Source: Vibrio sp. LaRot3
Lineage (GTDB): Bacteria; Pseudomonadota; Gammaproteobacteria; Enterobacterales; Vibrionaceae
Direction of reading: 5' to 3'
Length of the DNA stretch: 64,000 nucleotides
Assembly: GCF_027587025.1 (NCBI RefSeq)
Contig: NZ_JAPPTI010000001.1
Span: forward strand, 310,001 to 374,000
Shown here: one piece after another, positions 14,354 through 23,494 of the stretch
Position numbering within the stretch: position 1 is the first letter of the stretch
How the letters are laid out: each line of letters begins with the position of its first letter
The notes under the pieces: generated by a model
What the model was told of the DNA's origin: nothing
The model's database searches: none
Seen by the model: the letters and a program-made list of their open reading frames with translations, nothing else
Position numbers and translations under genes: made by a program

Positions 14354-17296
14354 ATGCCCCATTCTTTAGATGCTACCGAGTTATATCTGGAGCTACTTGA
14401 AGCCTCGCCAGAAGAACAAAAGCGAAGACTTGCCGAGATTGCTCAGCTTGACCCTATGATAGCGGACGATCTGGCCAATATGCTTGAGGTTGACGTAGAG
14501 GAAGATGAAGTCGAGCTCGGCAGCTATGTGTCATTTGCCACCGCTGATGAGTCGATTATCGGCAGTGAAGTGATGGGGTTTAAAATTGTCGACCTTATTT
14601 CAGATTCTGGCGGAATGGGGAGGATCTATCGCGGTGAGCAAGTGGTCTCTAATTCAGATGGCGAGCGACGTTCTCACTATGCTGCGATCAAAGTGTTACG
14701 TAGTGAAGTCATTAGCGCCAAGCAGATGGAGAAATACTTCTTCCGTGAAGCATCAAGCTTAATCGAGTTAGACCACCCAAATATCTGTCGCGTATTTGGT
14801 GTGGCGGAAGTGTCAGGCCTTGCTTGTATCGTAATGGAATACATTGATGGCGTGACCTTAGACGAGTGGTGCCAGCAAGGACAGGATGTAACAGAAAGAA
14901 CGTCGGTTGTTGGGCAAATACTACAGGCAATGCGTTACGCGCACTCGCGCCATATATTCCACGGGGATTTAAAACCGCAGAACATCCTTATCACGCCCGA
15001 TAATAGTGTGCGAATTATCGACCTTGGCCTTGCCAAACGCATTGAAGAATCTCAATTGCAATCGGGTGAGCAGTCATATATCCGAGGTTACTCCAAACAA
15101 TGGTCATCGCCAGAGCAAATTGAAGGGCGGTGGAGTTACTCGCAATCGGACGTCTTCTCGCTAGGCAGAATTGTGGATGCGATTTACGACGCCAACAACC
15201 CGTCATGCCGATTACCGAGAAAGCAACAAAACAAAGAGTTAGCAGCGATTCTTACCAAAGCTACGCAGCACGATCCTTTAAAGCGTTACTACTCTGCGGC
15301 GGACTTATTGGCTGATTTTCAGCGCTTGCATGAAGGTTTCCCTGTTACTCCCTACCGTAATGATGCCATTTACCGATTCAGTAAATATTGCCAAAGACAC
15401 CCTTGGCGCATCGGTACCTATGCTGTAGCCATTGCCAGTTTGTGTGTGGTGGCTACGTTGATAGTTCGCAACAATATTATGTTGCAAAAGAAGCAGCGCT
15501 CCAGTGAGCAGATCATCGCTCAAATGGAGAAAACGCTCAGCAACAACTTACCGTCGCTCAGTTATTACTACCAATCGCAAACCGTTGATGAAATGTATAA
15601 ATCGGCGGCGAAAGAGTGGCTGAAAGGCACTCAAGAATTAGAAGTAGATGCGCGCTACTCAACCGGGATGTCTTTGGTCAGTGGCTTGTTTGATACCCAA
15701 CAGCTGGATATTGCCGATAAAGTCTTACAAGCGGTAGGTTACGAGCAATTAAGTAAGCGGCAAAGAATCCAAGTTGATAAATGGCAGTTTAAAATAGCAG
15801 GCGCTCAGCATTTGAAAACGAATTACATGCTAGGTGGTAGTGCAGTCACAGAGCAGCTTTGGTACAAAAATCCCGAACTGATTGAGCCTGTCAGTTTCGA
15901 CCAAGAGAAATTAGATTACTACCTGACTGGTATTGATGAAGAAACACTGACGAGAGATGAGTGGCTGACCGCCTTTTTTGCACTGGGTGTCATTCGTCCA
16001 TTTGAAAAACAGCAACAATTGGAAAGGTTGAAGTGGGTACGCCAAAAAGTAGAACAGTTCGTTGATACTAGGCAATGGAACGCTCAGAGCTTGGAGCAAA
16101 AAATAGACTATTTGTCCGTGTTTGCCATTCAGCAAACCAATGGTCCTATTCTGACCGGTATCGGCTCTCCTTTGCTGGATGAAGACCGTTCAGAATCTGT
16201 TCGCCAGCAGATTTTTGCTCTGGCAAAACAATCACAGCAGCTTTCATTAAGCCAAAAGCAGCAGGTTGCTTACATTGTTTCAGGTGTGGCTAAAACAAGT
16301 GAAGAAAACCAGATATCAATCGATATTTCGATGGCGGTGATTCAAGACAGTGGTCTAAAGCCAACCGAGTATCTGCTGATGACTCAATCTGCGCTAAACC
16401 AGTTCACGACCAATGATTATCAAACTAGCCGCGAGGAGCTCACTGCTTATACGCAAAACATCCTAGAGAATTATCAGTATGCATCTGCAGGTTTACTTTC
16501 TGCGATTAACATGCAGAGTGAAAATGCGCTTAAATTAGGCTTACAGGAACAAGCGAGAAAAATTCTTACCCTCAAAAATGATCCTGCTATTACACAAAAA
16601 GCGGATTACAACCAAAGTGGAACATTGACAGCTGAGTTTATGTTGGCCGTACTCGATCGAGATATTGAACAAATCGACTACACCACTAAGGCCATCATGC
16701 AATTTAAGGGTATTCAAGCAGAGAATTTACTCAAGTTCGTTGGTAAGTTTGGCCCTGGCGAAGACGGTTATTACTATCGCACCAGTTATCACGTGTTTCA
16801 TTCAATGGCCAACGAAAATTGGCCAGCGGTCGATAAATCAACAGGAGTAAATTTAGACCAGAATGACCCAAGTAATTTGCTTGCAGCCTATGCAAGTATT
16901 GTTGCTGGTAACTCGGGGCGTGCATTAGAAAGAGTGGGGGATGTTAACCGTCTTTGGGTGCGTTTAGGGGAGTTCAATGACTTACCAATGCCGTTAGTCA
17001 AAGATGCGGTTAGCGAAATCTACTTTTTGTATGGCCGTAAGTCAGACCCTAAAGTAGGCTTTGAAGGCTTACGTACTCAAGCGAATATGTATCACTTCAA
17101 ACAGCAGAAAGATAATGTCCTCGCTGCGAAAAACATGTTGTTCCAGTTCGGCCTTTCACTACGCAATAATCCAACCAAGCAGCAGATCCAGGAATACCAG
17201 CAATGGCTGGATAGTTCTCCCGCATTAAAGCAACTGCCGCAGAAGTATCAGCGATATTACGTCCACTTGATTGAAATGATTAACACGCACAGTTAA
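14354..17296 (+). CDS. Membrane Ser/Thr protein kinase, PknT-like partner of the ECF sigma factor
   Basis: 980 residues. The kinase domain (about 75-325) has a Gly-rich loop (SGGMGRIYRG), Lys113, HGDLKPQN with catalytic D205 and N210, and DLG (D223) in place of DFG, plus an SSPEQ activation-segment end, so it should be active. One membrane span lies at about 353-372 (TYAVAIASLCVVATLIV). The C-terminal 600 residues are mostly helical, probably TPR-like, and lie outside the membrane, where they could sense envelope stress. Residues 1-70 are an acidic helical N-terminus. The gene follows the sigma gene by 6 bases. By analogy with PknT, which phosphorylates EcfP and controls polymyxin tolerance, it probably phosphorylates the neighbouring sigma factor. 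Confidence 0.9.
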   Translation: MPHSLDATELYLELLEASPEEQKRRLAEIAQLDPMIADDLANMLEVDVEEDEVELGSYVSFATADESIIGSEVMGFKIVDLISDSGGMGRIYRGEQVVSNSDGERRSHYAAIKVLRSEVISAKQMEKYFFREASSLIELDHPNICRVFGVAEVSGLACIVMEYIDGVTLDEWCQQGQDVTERTSVVGQILQAMRYAHSRHIFHGDLKPQNILITPDNSVRIIDLGLAKRIEESQLQSGEQSYIRGYSKQWSSPEQIEGRWSYSQSDVFSLGRIVDAIYDANNPSCRLPRKQQNKELAAILTKATQHDPLKRYYSAADLLADFQRLHEGFPVTPYRNDAIYRFSKYCQRHPWRIGTYAVAIASLCVVATLIVRNNIMLQKKQRSSEQIIAQMEKTLSNNLPSLSYYYQSQTVDEMYKSAAKEWLKGTQELEVDARYSTGMSLVSGLFDTQQLDIADKVLQAVGYEQLSKRQRIQVDKWQFKIAGAQHLKTNYMLGGSAVTEQLWYKNPELIEPVSFDQEKLDYYLTGIDEETLTRDEWLTAFFALGVIRPFEKQQQLERLKWVRQKVEQFVDTRQWNAQSLEQKIDYLSVFAIQQTNGPILTGIGSPLLDEDRSESVRQQIFALAKQSQQLSLSQKQQVAYIVSGVAKTSEENQISIDISMAVIQDSGLKPTEYLLMTQSALNQFTTNDYQTSREELTAYTQNILENYQYASAGLLSAINMQSENALKLGLQEQARKILTLKNDPAITQKADYNQSGTLTAEFMLAVLDRDIEQIDYTTKAIMQFKGIQAENLLKFVGKFGPGEDGYYYRTSYHVFHSMANENWPAVDKSTGVNLDQNDPSNLLAAYASIVAGNSGRALERVGDVNRLWVRLGEFNDLPMPLVKDAVSEIYFLYGRKSDPKVGFEGLRTQANMYHFKQQKDNVLAAKNMLFQFGLSLRNNPTKQQIQEYQQWLDSSPALKQLPQKYQRYYVHLIEMINTHS

Positions 17297-17338
17297 TTGG
17301 GCAAAAGAAAATCATAAAACACGCAAAACGAATGAAAA

Positions 17339-17370
17339 AACTTTGCGTGTTTTTTGCTTTTTTACGTACC
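17339..17370 (+). promoter_or_regulatory. Candidate ECF-sigma promoter, copy 2
   Basis: AACTTTGCGT (17339-17348), 16 bases, CGTACC (17365-17370), identical in both blocks and spacing to 11573-11604, also with a run of A before and T-rich spacer. A more degenerate third copy, AACATTCAGT (17507) and CGTACC (17532-17537), lies 34 bases before the next gene. Confidence 0.65.
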
Positions 17371-17571
17371 TAGCGAGCCTATCCAGAATCCTTACACTAC
17401 AAGTCAATTGCACGAAAGATGATCTAGTTCTAAAGTTCAAAGCTAGCAAATGAGTTAATGATAGTTTTATAAGTTATTAGCACCAAAAGTGTTAACTTGA
17501 TTTTGCAACATTCAGTGACATTTCACATTTTCGTACCATAATAACTGACTGAATTAAAAGGATATGACTCG

Positions 17572-19107
17572 ATGAAATTTCGTACGCTTGCAGTGACGCT
17601 AGCCTCAGCATTTGTCTTTTCAACACCTTCTTACGCGTTTTTTGGCTCTGGACTTCCGAGTGATTCTGACTTAGAGAAGCAAGCCACCGCGGATCTCTCG
17701 CTCTACCCAGGATGGAAAGTTGTCGATGTAGATTCAGGTAAGGAGATGCCAATCAATAAAGAGTGGCTGTCGATACACCAATTAGGTCAAGCTCTTGGTT
17801 CTGAGAAAAGTGAAATAAAACAATACCACCTTGATGTCGAAGTTGAATTTGTTGGTAATAATCCATTGCTAGCGAAAATTGGTGTGGTTGATGACACCAC
17901 TTATCTTACCTCTATTTTGCAACCTGGTGATAAAACGGTTTTACGTAGCGCGTTTATCAATGTGGATTACAGTGATAGCGACGATGAGTTCTTTACGATT
18001 GTTGAAACCAAAACATTAGACAAAATGGTGTCTAGTCATCGTAAAGCGCAGAAGGACATGCAAAATGGCTACTATCAAGTTGTAGATAAAAGTGATCTCG
18101 ACGACGTAGTGGAGAAAGCAGAGCAATCTGTGTCTAAACACGCTGATATGGTTAAGACGTTACAAGGAAAACTTGATACGGTAGAGGCGGATATCACTCG
18201 TTTAAGTGAGCGTAAGCAAGCTTTATATGATGATAAAAAACAACAGAAGCTAGCGTTAGACGAGCAGCAAAAGCAGCAGTCTTTAGATTTCAAAGAAAAA
18301 GATAAAGTGGCTTACAACCAATCGCTGGATGAGAACAAAGCCCAGTTCAACCAGTTGCGCGATCAACTGAAAGCGCAAGCGAACGAGCTGAAATCTGAGA
18401 AAAAAGCGACTGAGAAAGCGTTAAAGGCGCATATTAAGCAACTACATAATGATGCAAAGTTAGAAGCTAAAGCTCAAATTAACGAGGTTAAAGCGAAGTA
18501 TAAGCAGCAAAAATCGGATGCGAGTGATACCAAAAAAGAATCTTTAAGTGCATTAAAAGCGGAAGAGAAATCGCTATTAAATGCCAAGAAAGAGTCACTC
18601 GATAAAGACGCTTATAAAGTGGCTCGTGAGCAGATTAAAGCTGACTTTAAAGCTCGTAAAGAATCGGTAAATGCACAATACAAGCAAGCCGTTGAGATTC
18701 AAAGAGCACAACAAGATAAAGAGATTGCGGCGATTGAGCTGACGCGTGACGAGAAGCGTGAAGCAATTGATGCAGCAACTTACTCAGAGTTTACTGACAA
18801 GATCTCATTGCTAGAGCAAGACTTAGAGATTAATGACCAAGATTATGATGCTTCTCGTCAAGATGAGAAAGCACGTAGAGAAGAGCTAGTGGCGGAGTTT
18901 AGAGCGCATGAAAAATCGTTCAATCAGCAACTAAAGCAAGCTCGTGATGATTTTGATGCGAAGTTTAAAACAGAGTTCGCTCAATTTGAGACAGAGTCAA
19001 AAGCTCTTTATCAGCAAAAGAAAACAATTCGTAGTAGTAAGCTAAAGGCGCAGAAAGTGGTGGATCAATCACAACGTGTCATCAGCATCGCTAAACGAAT
19101 TCAATAG
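17572..19107 (+). CDS. Exported long coiled-coil protein (511 aa)
   Basis: No family recognised. An AAAAGGAT box precedes the ATG. Residues 1-23 are a signal peptide ending in SYA, so the product is periplasmic or surface-associated. Residues about 25-150 form a compact domain with beta-strand character (YPGWKVVDVDSGKEM, HLDVEVEFVGNN). From about 165 to the end the sequence is an uninterrupted, highly charged coiled coil of Lys, Glu, Gln and Ala with very few aromatics, about 350 residues or 50 nm if extended. It lies behind the second and third copies of the ECF-type promoter and is probably a target of the neighbouring sigma factor. Confidence 0.8.
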   Translation: MKFRTLAVTLASAFVFSTPSYAFFGSGLPSDSDLEKQATADLSLYPGWKVVDVDSGKEMPINKEWLSIHQLGQALGSEKSEIKQYHLDVEVEFVGNNPLLAKIGVVDDTTYLTSILQPGDKTVLRSAFINVDYSDSDDEFFTIVETKTLDKMVSSHRKAQKDMQNGYYQVVDKSDLDDVVEKAEQSVSKHADMVKTLQGKLDTVEADITRLSERKQALYDDKKQQKLALDEQQKQQSLDFKEKDKVAYNQSLDENKAQFNQLRDQLKAQANELKSEKKATEKALKAHIKQLHNDAKLEAKAQINEVKAKYKQQKSDASDTKKESLSALKAEEKSLLNAKKESLDKDAYKVAREQIKADFKARKESVNAQYKQAVEIQRAQQDKEIAAIELTRDEKREAIDAATYSEFTDKISLLEQDLEINDQDYDASRQDEKARREELVAEFRAHEKSFNQQLKQARDDFDAKFKTEFAQFETESKALYQQKKTIRSSKLKAQKVVDQSQRVISIAKRIQ

Positions 19108-19148
19108 GCATAATCAACAAAACTAACAACGATTATTTGGAGTCGAAA

Positions 19149-19595
19149 ATGAAGGGTACCGTTCTAGAATTTAACAGCGATACGCGCGAAGGTTTAATCT
19201 CAGGTGAAGATGGCCAGCGTTACACACTATCTGCAGATGACTGGCGTGGTCAAAGCCTACCTAAACAAGGTAACAAGGTAGACTTTACTGTTGCTGATGG
19301 TGCAGCTCAATCTGTATTCCCAGAAGCTTCTTCTGGCGGTTCAGCAGGTTCTAAAAAACTGGTTGCTGCACTACTAGCATTCTTCCTAGGTGTATTTGGC
19401 GCGCACAAATTTTACCTAGGCTACACCAAACAAGGTGTAATCATGCTGCTACTATTCCTATTTGGTTTCATCCTACTAGGTATTCCTAGCCTGATCATCG
19501 CTGTGATTGCATTCATTGAATTCATCCTTTACCTAATCAAGCCTGATGATGAGTTTGAGCGTATCTACGTAGATGGTAAGAAAGCTTGGTTCTAA
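19149..19595 (+). CDS. TM2-domain membrane protein
   Basis: The ATG at 19149 follows TTTGGAGT and gives 148 residues. Residues 1-55 look like a small beta-barrel of the cold-shock/OB type often fused to TM2 proteins (KGTVLEFNSDTREGLISGEDGQRYTL). The TM2 domain spans about 70-130: two membrane helices with the GVFGAHKFYLGYTKQG signature in the first half. TM2 proteins are of unknown biochemical role. It is followed by a strong terminator. It may be co-transcribed with the coiled-coil gene 41 bases upstream. Confidence 0.85.
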   Translation: MKGTVLEFNSDTREGLISGEDGQRYTLSADDWRGQSLPKQGNKVDFTVADGAAQSVFPEASSGGSAGSKKLVAALLAFFLGVFGAHKFYLGYTKQGVIMLLLFLFGFILLGIPSLIIAVIAFIEFILYLIKPDDEFERIYVDGKKAWF

Positions 19596-19620
19596 TTTGA
19601 ATTAAGTACTAATAAACAAA

Positions 19621-19651
19621 AAGCCAACGACATGTCGTTGGCTTTTTTCTT
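19621..19651. terminator. Bidirectional terminator between TM2 gene and rhlE
   Basis: Perfect stem AAGCCAACGA (19621-19630) with TCGTTGGCTT (19635-19644); T run on the plus side and A run on the other, so it can serve both convergent genes. Confidence 0.88.
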
Positions 19652-19665
19652 TTCTTAACTAATCG

Positions 19666-21087
19666 TTAAGCGCTTGGCGCTGATGCTTTGTTGTTAGGTT
19701 TACGCCTTGGCTTGTTGTTTGGGCGCTTGCTGTTATTGCGCTGTGGCTTGTTGCCTTGGCGTTCACTGTTCTCGCCATTGCCAAATCGGCGCTTAGGCTT
19801 ACCTTGAGTCGGTTTTTTACCAGCTGGTTTTTGGCCTTTAGCTTGGTTGTTAGCGTCACTATTTTCAGACGCTTGTTTTACCTTTGGTTTTTTCGGCTTC
19901 TTAGGTTTCTTCGGTTTAATTGGGCGCGTGTCTAATTTTGATTCAGGCAGCTCATTAGTTGGCTTGAACCCTTCAAGTTCTAAACGTGGCAACACTTGTT
20001 GAATCAGGCGCTCGATACCAAACAGTTCTGCCGCCTCATCCGCACAAACCAAAGAAATCGCTTTACCTACTTCTCCCGCTCGGCCTGTACGACCAATGCG
20101 GTGAACATAATCTTCGGCAACATGTGGAATTTCAAAGTTAACCACTTGTGGCAGTTGTGGAATATCGATACCACGTGCAGCGATATCTGTCGCGACTAAA
20201 ACACGAATCTCGCCAGATTTAAAGTCAGCGAGTGCTTTAGTACGTGCACCTTGGCTTTTATTGCCGTGAATAGGGGCTGCAGTGATGCCTTGATCGTTCA
20301 AGTAGTGAGAAAGGCGGTTTGCACCATGTTTAGTGCGGCTAAAGACCAAAGTCTGCTGCCAGTTACCGTCTTGGATGAGCTTCACTAGCATCGGCGCTTT
20401 TTTACGCTTATCTGCTGGATAAATACATTGCTCAACTGTTCGTGCTGTTGAGTTTGCTGGGCTTACTGAAATTTCTACTGGATTGTTGACTAAGCCTTTC
20501 GCTAATTGACGAATTTCGTCAGAAAAGGTCGCTGAAAACAGTAAGTTTTGGCGTTTTGCTGGCAGTAGGTCGAGTATTTTGCGAATGTCGCGAATAAAGC
20601 CCATATCGAGCATTCGGTCTGCTTCATCTAGCACTAAGACTTCTAGCTGAGAAAACTTAATCGCGTTTTGGCTGTAAAGATCCAACAGACGGCCCGGTGT
20701 TGCGACCAAAATGTCGCAGCCCTTGCGCAGTTTGAGCATTTGCGGGTTAATTTTAACCCCGCCAAATACCACAGTCGAAGAGACGCGAAGATGGCGGCTG
20801 TAATGGAAAATGTTTTCTTGAATCTGTGCGGCTAACTCACGAGTCGGCGTCAGAATTAGGGCACGAATATGGTTACCTTTTACACGAGGTCCTTCGCTTA
20901 GTTGCTCAAGGATTGGTAAGGTAAAGCCAGCCGTTTTACCAGTACCGGTTTGAGCAGCAGCCATCACATCTTGGCCTTTCAATACAGCAGGAATCGCTTG
21001 TGCTTGAATAGGGGATGGTTGTTGATAGCCTTTTTCTTCAATAGCTTTAAGAATAGGGGCGGAAAGACCTAACGAGGTAAAACCCAT
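19666..21087 (-). CDS. rhlE: ATP-dependent RNA helicase RhlE
   Basis: DEAD-box helicase of 473 residues from the ATG at 21087 (MGFTSLGLS); the longer frame upstream lacks a start signal. Motifs in order: Q motif ([13 protein letters not shown]), I (AQTGTGKT, 45-52), II (DEAD, in [13 protein letters not shown]), III (SAT), and VI ([10 protein letters not shown]). The core ends near 375; the C-terminal 100 residues are a very basic, Asn/Pro-rich tail with KPKKPKKPK repeats, as in RhlE. It remodels RNA and ribosome precursors in the cytoplasm. The leader is over 100 bases long, as is common for cold-responsive helicase genes. Confidence 0.9.
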   Translation of the reverse strand: MGFTSLGLSAPILKAIEEKGYQQPSPIQAQAIPAVLKGQDVMAAAQTGTGKTAGFTLPILEQLSEGPRVKGNHIRALILTPTRELAAQIQENIFHYSRHLRVSSTVVFGGVKINPQMLKLRKGCDILVATPGRLLDLYSQNAIKFSQLEVLVLDEADRMLDMGFIRDIRKILDLLPAKRQNLLFSATFSDEIRQLAKGLVNNPVEISVSPANSTARTVEQCIYPADKRKKAPMLVKLIQDGNWQQTLVFSRTKHGANRLSHYLNDQGITAAPIHGNKSQGARTKALADFKSGEIRVLVATDIAARGIDIPQLPQVVNFEIPHVAEDYVHRIGRTGRAGEVGKAISLVCADEAAELFGIERLIQQVLPRLELEGFKPTNELPESKLDTRPIKPKKPKKPKKPKVKQASENSDANNQAKGQKPAGKKPTQGKPKRRFGNGENSERQGNKPQRNNSKRPNNKPRRKPNNKASAPSA

Positions 21088-21264
21088 AAATGACAATCTC
21101 AATAATTCGAAAGTTAGACGCTTCAATGCCGTTTCAATATGCAGCGAGCGCAAAAGTGCGTCATTTTGAGGCTTTTACGCACAGGCATCAACTCATTATT
21201 GCTAATTTCGCCAGATAAACGTTTTGGCCGCACAGTCTAGGTGTATGAGAAAGGAAATATAACA

Positions 21265-21288
21265 ATGGCCTAGGGTGAACTAGGCCAT
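21265..21288 (-). terminator. Probable terminator after the PyrD-like gene
   Basis: Stem ATGGCCTAG (21265-21273) with CTAGGCCAT (21280-21288); reading leftward it is followed by a T-rich stretch (TTGTTATATTTCC). Confidence 0.55.
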
Positions 21289-21310
21289 GAAAGCTAAATG
21301 CGAATGTAAC

Positions 21311-22489
21311 TTAAGCCACGTCTTTTACTTCGTGTGTTGGCTCTTCGACAGACTTGAGTTTTGGTAATGGGTTACGGGAACCAACCGCTTCTTCAATGGA
21401 GTTGAAACCGTCTTCTTTAAGCAGTTTAACCAAACCGCGGTTAATTTCGCTGATGCTTTGTGGGCCATCGAAAATCAAAGTGGTAATCATGTGGAGCAGG
21501 CTCGCACCAGAGGTGATTTTTTCGTAGGCATCTTTAGCCGTAAATACCCCACCGACACCGATGATGGTGAGTTTACCGCGCGTGCGACGGTACACATGTC
21601 GAATGACATTGGTTGATATGCGTTGCAGCGGCAGGCCGCTCATTGCCCCTTTGTGATAAGGCAGTTCTTCTTTCACGTATTCTTGGTTGTGAGCAGGCTT
21701 CGCCAAGTTAGTGAGCACAACGCCATCAATGTTATGTTCCATACAGCAATCGACGATGGTATTAATTTCATCTAACGTCATGTCAGCAGCAAGCTTAACG
21801 TAGATAGGGCGGCCTTCTACGCGATGTTCGTTTACTGCAATTAACAAGGCATCGAGGTTGGCTTTGTCTACAAAAGGTTCGCCATCTTGGGTGTTAGGAC
21901 AACTGATATTAATGGTGTAGTAGTCACCAATATCTTTAAATAGACGCATGGTTTTGGTGTAGTCATCAATAGAGTCTTGTAGATCAAACTCTGGGGTGAT
22001 GTTTGATTTTGCCGCGTTGATCCCGACTCTCAGAGGGCCAAAATCGGTATCTTTCAAGCGAGATGAGATTTTCTCAGCACCTTGGTTATTCAGACCATAC
22101 CAGACTAAAATAGATTTTGATTTCACCATGCGAAACAGACGCTTACCCGGGTTGCCGGGGCAAACTTCGCCAGTGAAAGAACCAAGCTCGGCGAGACCAA
22201 AGCCGATGGATGGGTAAATACTGGTGAGCTCGCCATCTTTATCAAAACCAGCGGATAGCCCTACAGGGTTACGATATTTGATGCCATCGACTTCGGTGTT
22301 CAAGCTTTTGTGGTCGTAGTTGAACATTGCCGAAGTTAATGATTTGGTTAAGGGGTTTGAGCCGAGGAACACACCGACGCGTTTAAACATGTAGTGTGCG
22401 TTTTCTGGGTCCATTAAGAAAATCAGCGGGCGTATAACACGGTAGATTACCTTCAGCGTAAAGTTGCGCAATCCGACTATGAAACTCAT
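21311..22489 (-). CDS. PyrD-like (class 2) dihydroorotate dehydrogenase paralog
   Basis: The ATG at 22489 has a perfect AAGGAG box and gives 392 residues, against about 336 for housekeeping PyrD. The N-terminal helical extension that docks class 2 enzymes on the membrane is present (residues 1-45), followed by the FMN barrel with GLSAGFDKDGE, ELGSFT, the N-S-C-P-N catalytic loop, KLAADM, LTNLAKP and IGVGGVF. The catalytic base position is Cys197 (NISCPNT); class 2 enzymes normally have Ser there and class 1 Cys. A C-terminal extension of about 40 residues is unusual. The reaction may be dihydroorotate oxidation with quinone, or a related flavin dehydrogenation. Confidence 0.8.
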   Translation of the reverse strand: MSFIVGLRNFTLKVIYRVIRPLIFLMDPENAHYMFKRVGVFLGSNPLTKSLTSAMFNYDHKSLNTEVDGIKYRNPVGLSAGFDKDGELTSIYPSIGFGLAELGSFTGEVCPGNPGKRLFRMVKSKSILVWYGLNNQGAEKISSRLKDTDFGPLRVGINAAKSNITPEFDLQDSIDDYTKTMRLFKDIGDYYTINISCPNTQDGEPFVDKANLDALLIAVNEHRVEGRPIYVKLAADMTLDEINTIVDCCMEHNIDGVVLTNLAKPAHNQEYVKEELPYHKGAMSGLPLQRISTNVIRHVYRRTRGKLTIIGVGGVFTAKDAYEKITSGASLLHMITTLIFDGPQSISEINRGLVKLLKEDGFNSIEEAVGSRNPLPKLKSVEEPTHEVKDVA

Positions 22490-22564
22490 TCGTTTCTCCT
22501 TACTTTCTTGTTTCACGTTGTTATTAAAATAATCGTGACCTGACTAATCACAATTAAATCTTAA

Positions 22565-22579
22565 TAGTAATCATTCTCA
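22565..22579. promoter_or_regulatory. Fur-type box upstream of 22623
   Basis: TAGTAATCATTCTCA matches 12 of 15 positions of the 7-1-7 Fur consensus. It lies 44 bases before the plus-strand gene and 76 bases from the PyrD-like start. Confidence 0.6.
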
Positions 22580-22622
22580 TTTTGATCTATATTTTGTGAA
22601 AACTGTGATATGAGGAGAGATT

Positions 22623-23264
22623 ATGCGCAAGATGATGGCTCAGTTAATGAACAGGACTGTTGCACAAAGCTCGCCGTCTAATACTCGAATTGGGCAAAAT
22701 CAAACTAAGCAGTGGCAATCGAATGGTCATACCTATTATTTGCTCGATACGTTAAAGCTCTGCTACCAAAGTCATGCAGGCTTAGTTACCTATGAGCGGG
22801 TTTCACAAGAGAGCATTGCCCCCCTGTGTAGAGAGCTGTCACGAGGCAATTGGATTCGACCAACACTGACGGCACATATGCCATCTCTATATACTTTATC
22901 GGTGTGTGGTGTGAGCTGGGAAGAGCGTCAGGGCACGACCAGAGTGAAAGCCATTCCGGATGCAGCTGCCATGCGTTTTGAAGATATCGACCGTAGGGCA
23001 ACGGAAGCGAAGTTTCAGAGTATCTATCGGCGCAGTGATGATGCGGTCACCCCGTTTGCGGATATCGGTGAGTTTGATAAAGGGCTACGCCAGATACACA
23101 ACCTCTCAGTGAATGAGTTTTTAGAGATTCTATTGGAATGTAACCAAGCCGTCCCTGAGCGCCTTAAACAAGTGTTGCTGATTAAACCTGATAACTTTGA
23201 ATATCGCTTTACGCGAAGTGAAACCGAGTTACTTGATCAAGTGAGTTGTGCGTTAACCCGTTAG
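22623..23264 (+). CDS. Protein of unknown function, possibly Fur-regulated (213 aa)
   Basis: No family recognised. The ATG is preceded by GAGGAGAG at a good distance. The product has no signal peptide or membrane span and is a mixed alpha/beta soluble protein with several Cys (in KLCYQ, PLCREL, SVCGVSWEER, LLECNQ, VSCALTR), which is high for a cytoplasmic protein of this size. A Fur-type box lies in its upstream region, and the convergent neighbours are the feo genes, so a role in iron use or Fe-S handling is possible but unproven. It ends at a bidirectional terminator shared with feo. Confidence 0.7.
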   Translation: MRKMMAQLMNRTVAQSSPSNTRIGQNQTKQWQSNGHTYYLLDTLKLCYQSHAGLVTYERVSQESIAPLCRELSRGNWIRPTLTAHMPSLYTLSVCGVSWEERQGTTRVKAIPDAAAMRFEDIDRRATEAKFQSIYRRSDDAVTPFADIGEFDKGLRQIHNLSVNEFLEILLECNQAVPERLKQVLLIKPDNFEYRFTRSETELLDQVSCALTR

Positions 23265-23294
23265 TGCTTAACAGCTAGCCTGAATTGAGATGGG

Positions 23295-23318
23295 AAAAGG
23301 GGCGAGAACGCCCCTTTT
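23295..23318. terminator. Bidirectional terminator between 22623 gene and feo operon
   Basis: Perfect stem AAAAGGGGCG (23295-23304) with CGCCCCTTTT (23309-23318) and a 4-base loop, serving convergent genes. Confidence 0.85.
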
Positions 23319-23332
23319 AATTTGTGTTTTGC

Positions 23333-23488
23333 CTATGAGTGCTTTTTGGTTTTTTGCGCACTAGGACATGAGCTGCAACCACTACATCCAGGCTTTTTGA
23401 ATAGCTTTCGATAAATGTAAAAGCCTGCTCCGCCCACCGCTACTGCCACGATAGCGATGTCCCAGAATTGTATTTCTTGACCATACAT
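23333..23488 (-). CDS. FeoB-associated Cys-rich small membrane protein (FeoC position)
   Basis: A 51-residue frame directly after feoB, 6 bases beyond its stop, with GGAG in the feoB end as ribosome site. The protein starts MYGQEIQFWDIAIVAVAVGG, has one membrane span (about 9-27), basic YRKLFKK, then GCSGCSSCP, a Cys cluster, and a Lys-rich tail. This is the FeoB-associated Cys-rich membrane protein family, which in Vibrio takes the place of FeoC. The Cys cluster may bind iron or an Fe-S centre. It is predicted to be co-transcribed with feoA and feoB. Confidence 0.85.
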   Translation of the reverse strand: MYGQEIQFWDIAIVAVAVGGAGFYIYRKLFKKPGCSGCSSCPSAQKTKKHS

Positions 23489-23494
23489 ACTTTG

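Noticed and set aside
17532..17537. CGTACC before the coiled-coil gene as a full third promoter copy
   Set aside because: Its upstream block (AACATTCAGT) matches the repeated element in only part of the positions and is one base closer, so it is kept only as a weak candidate.
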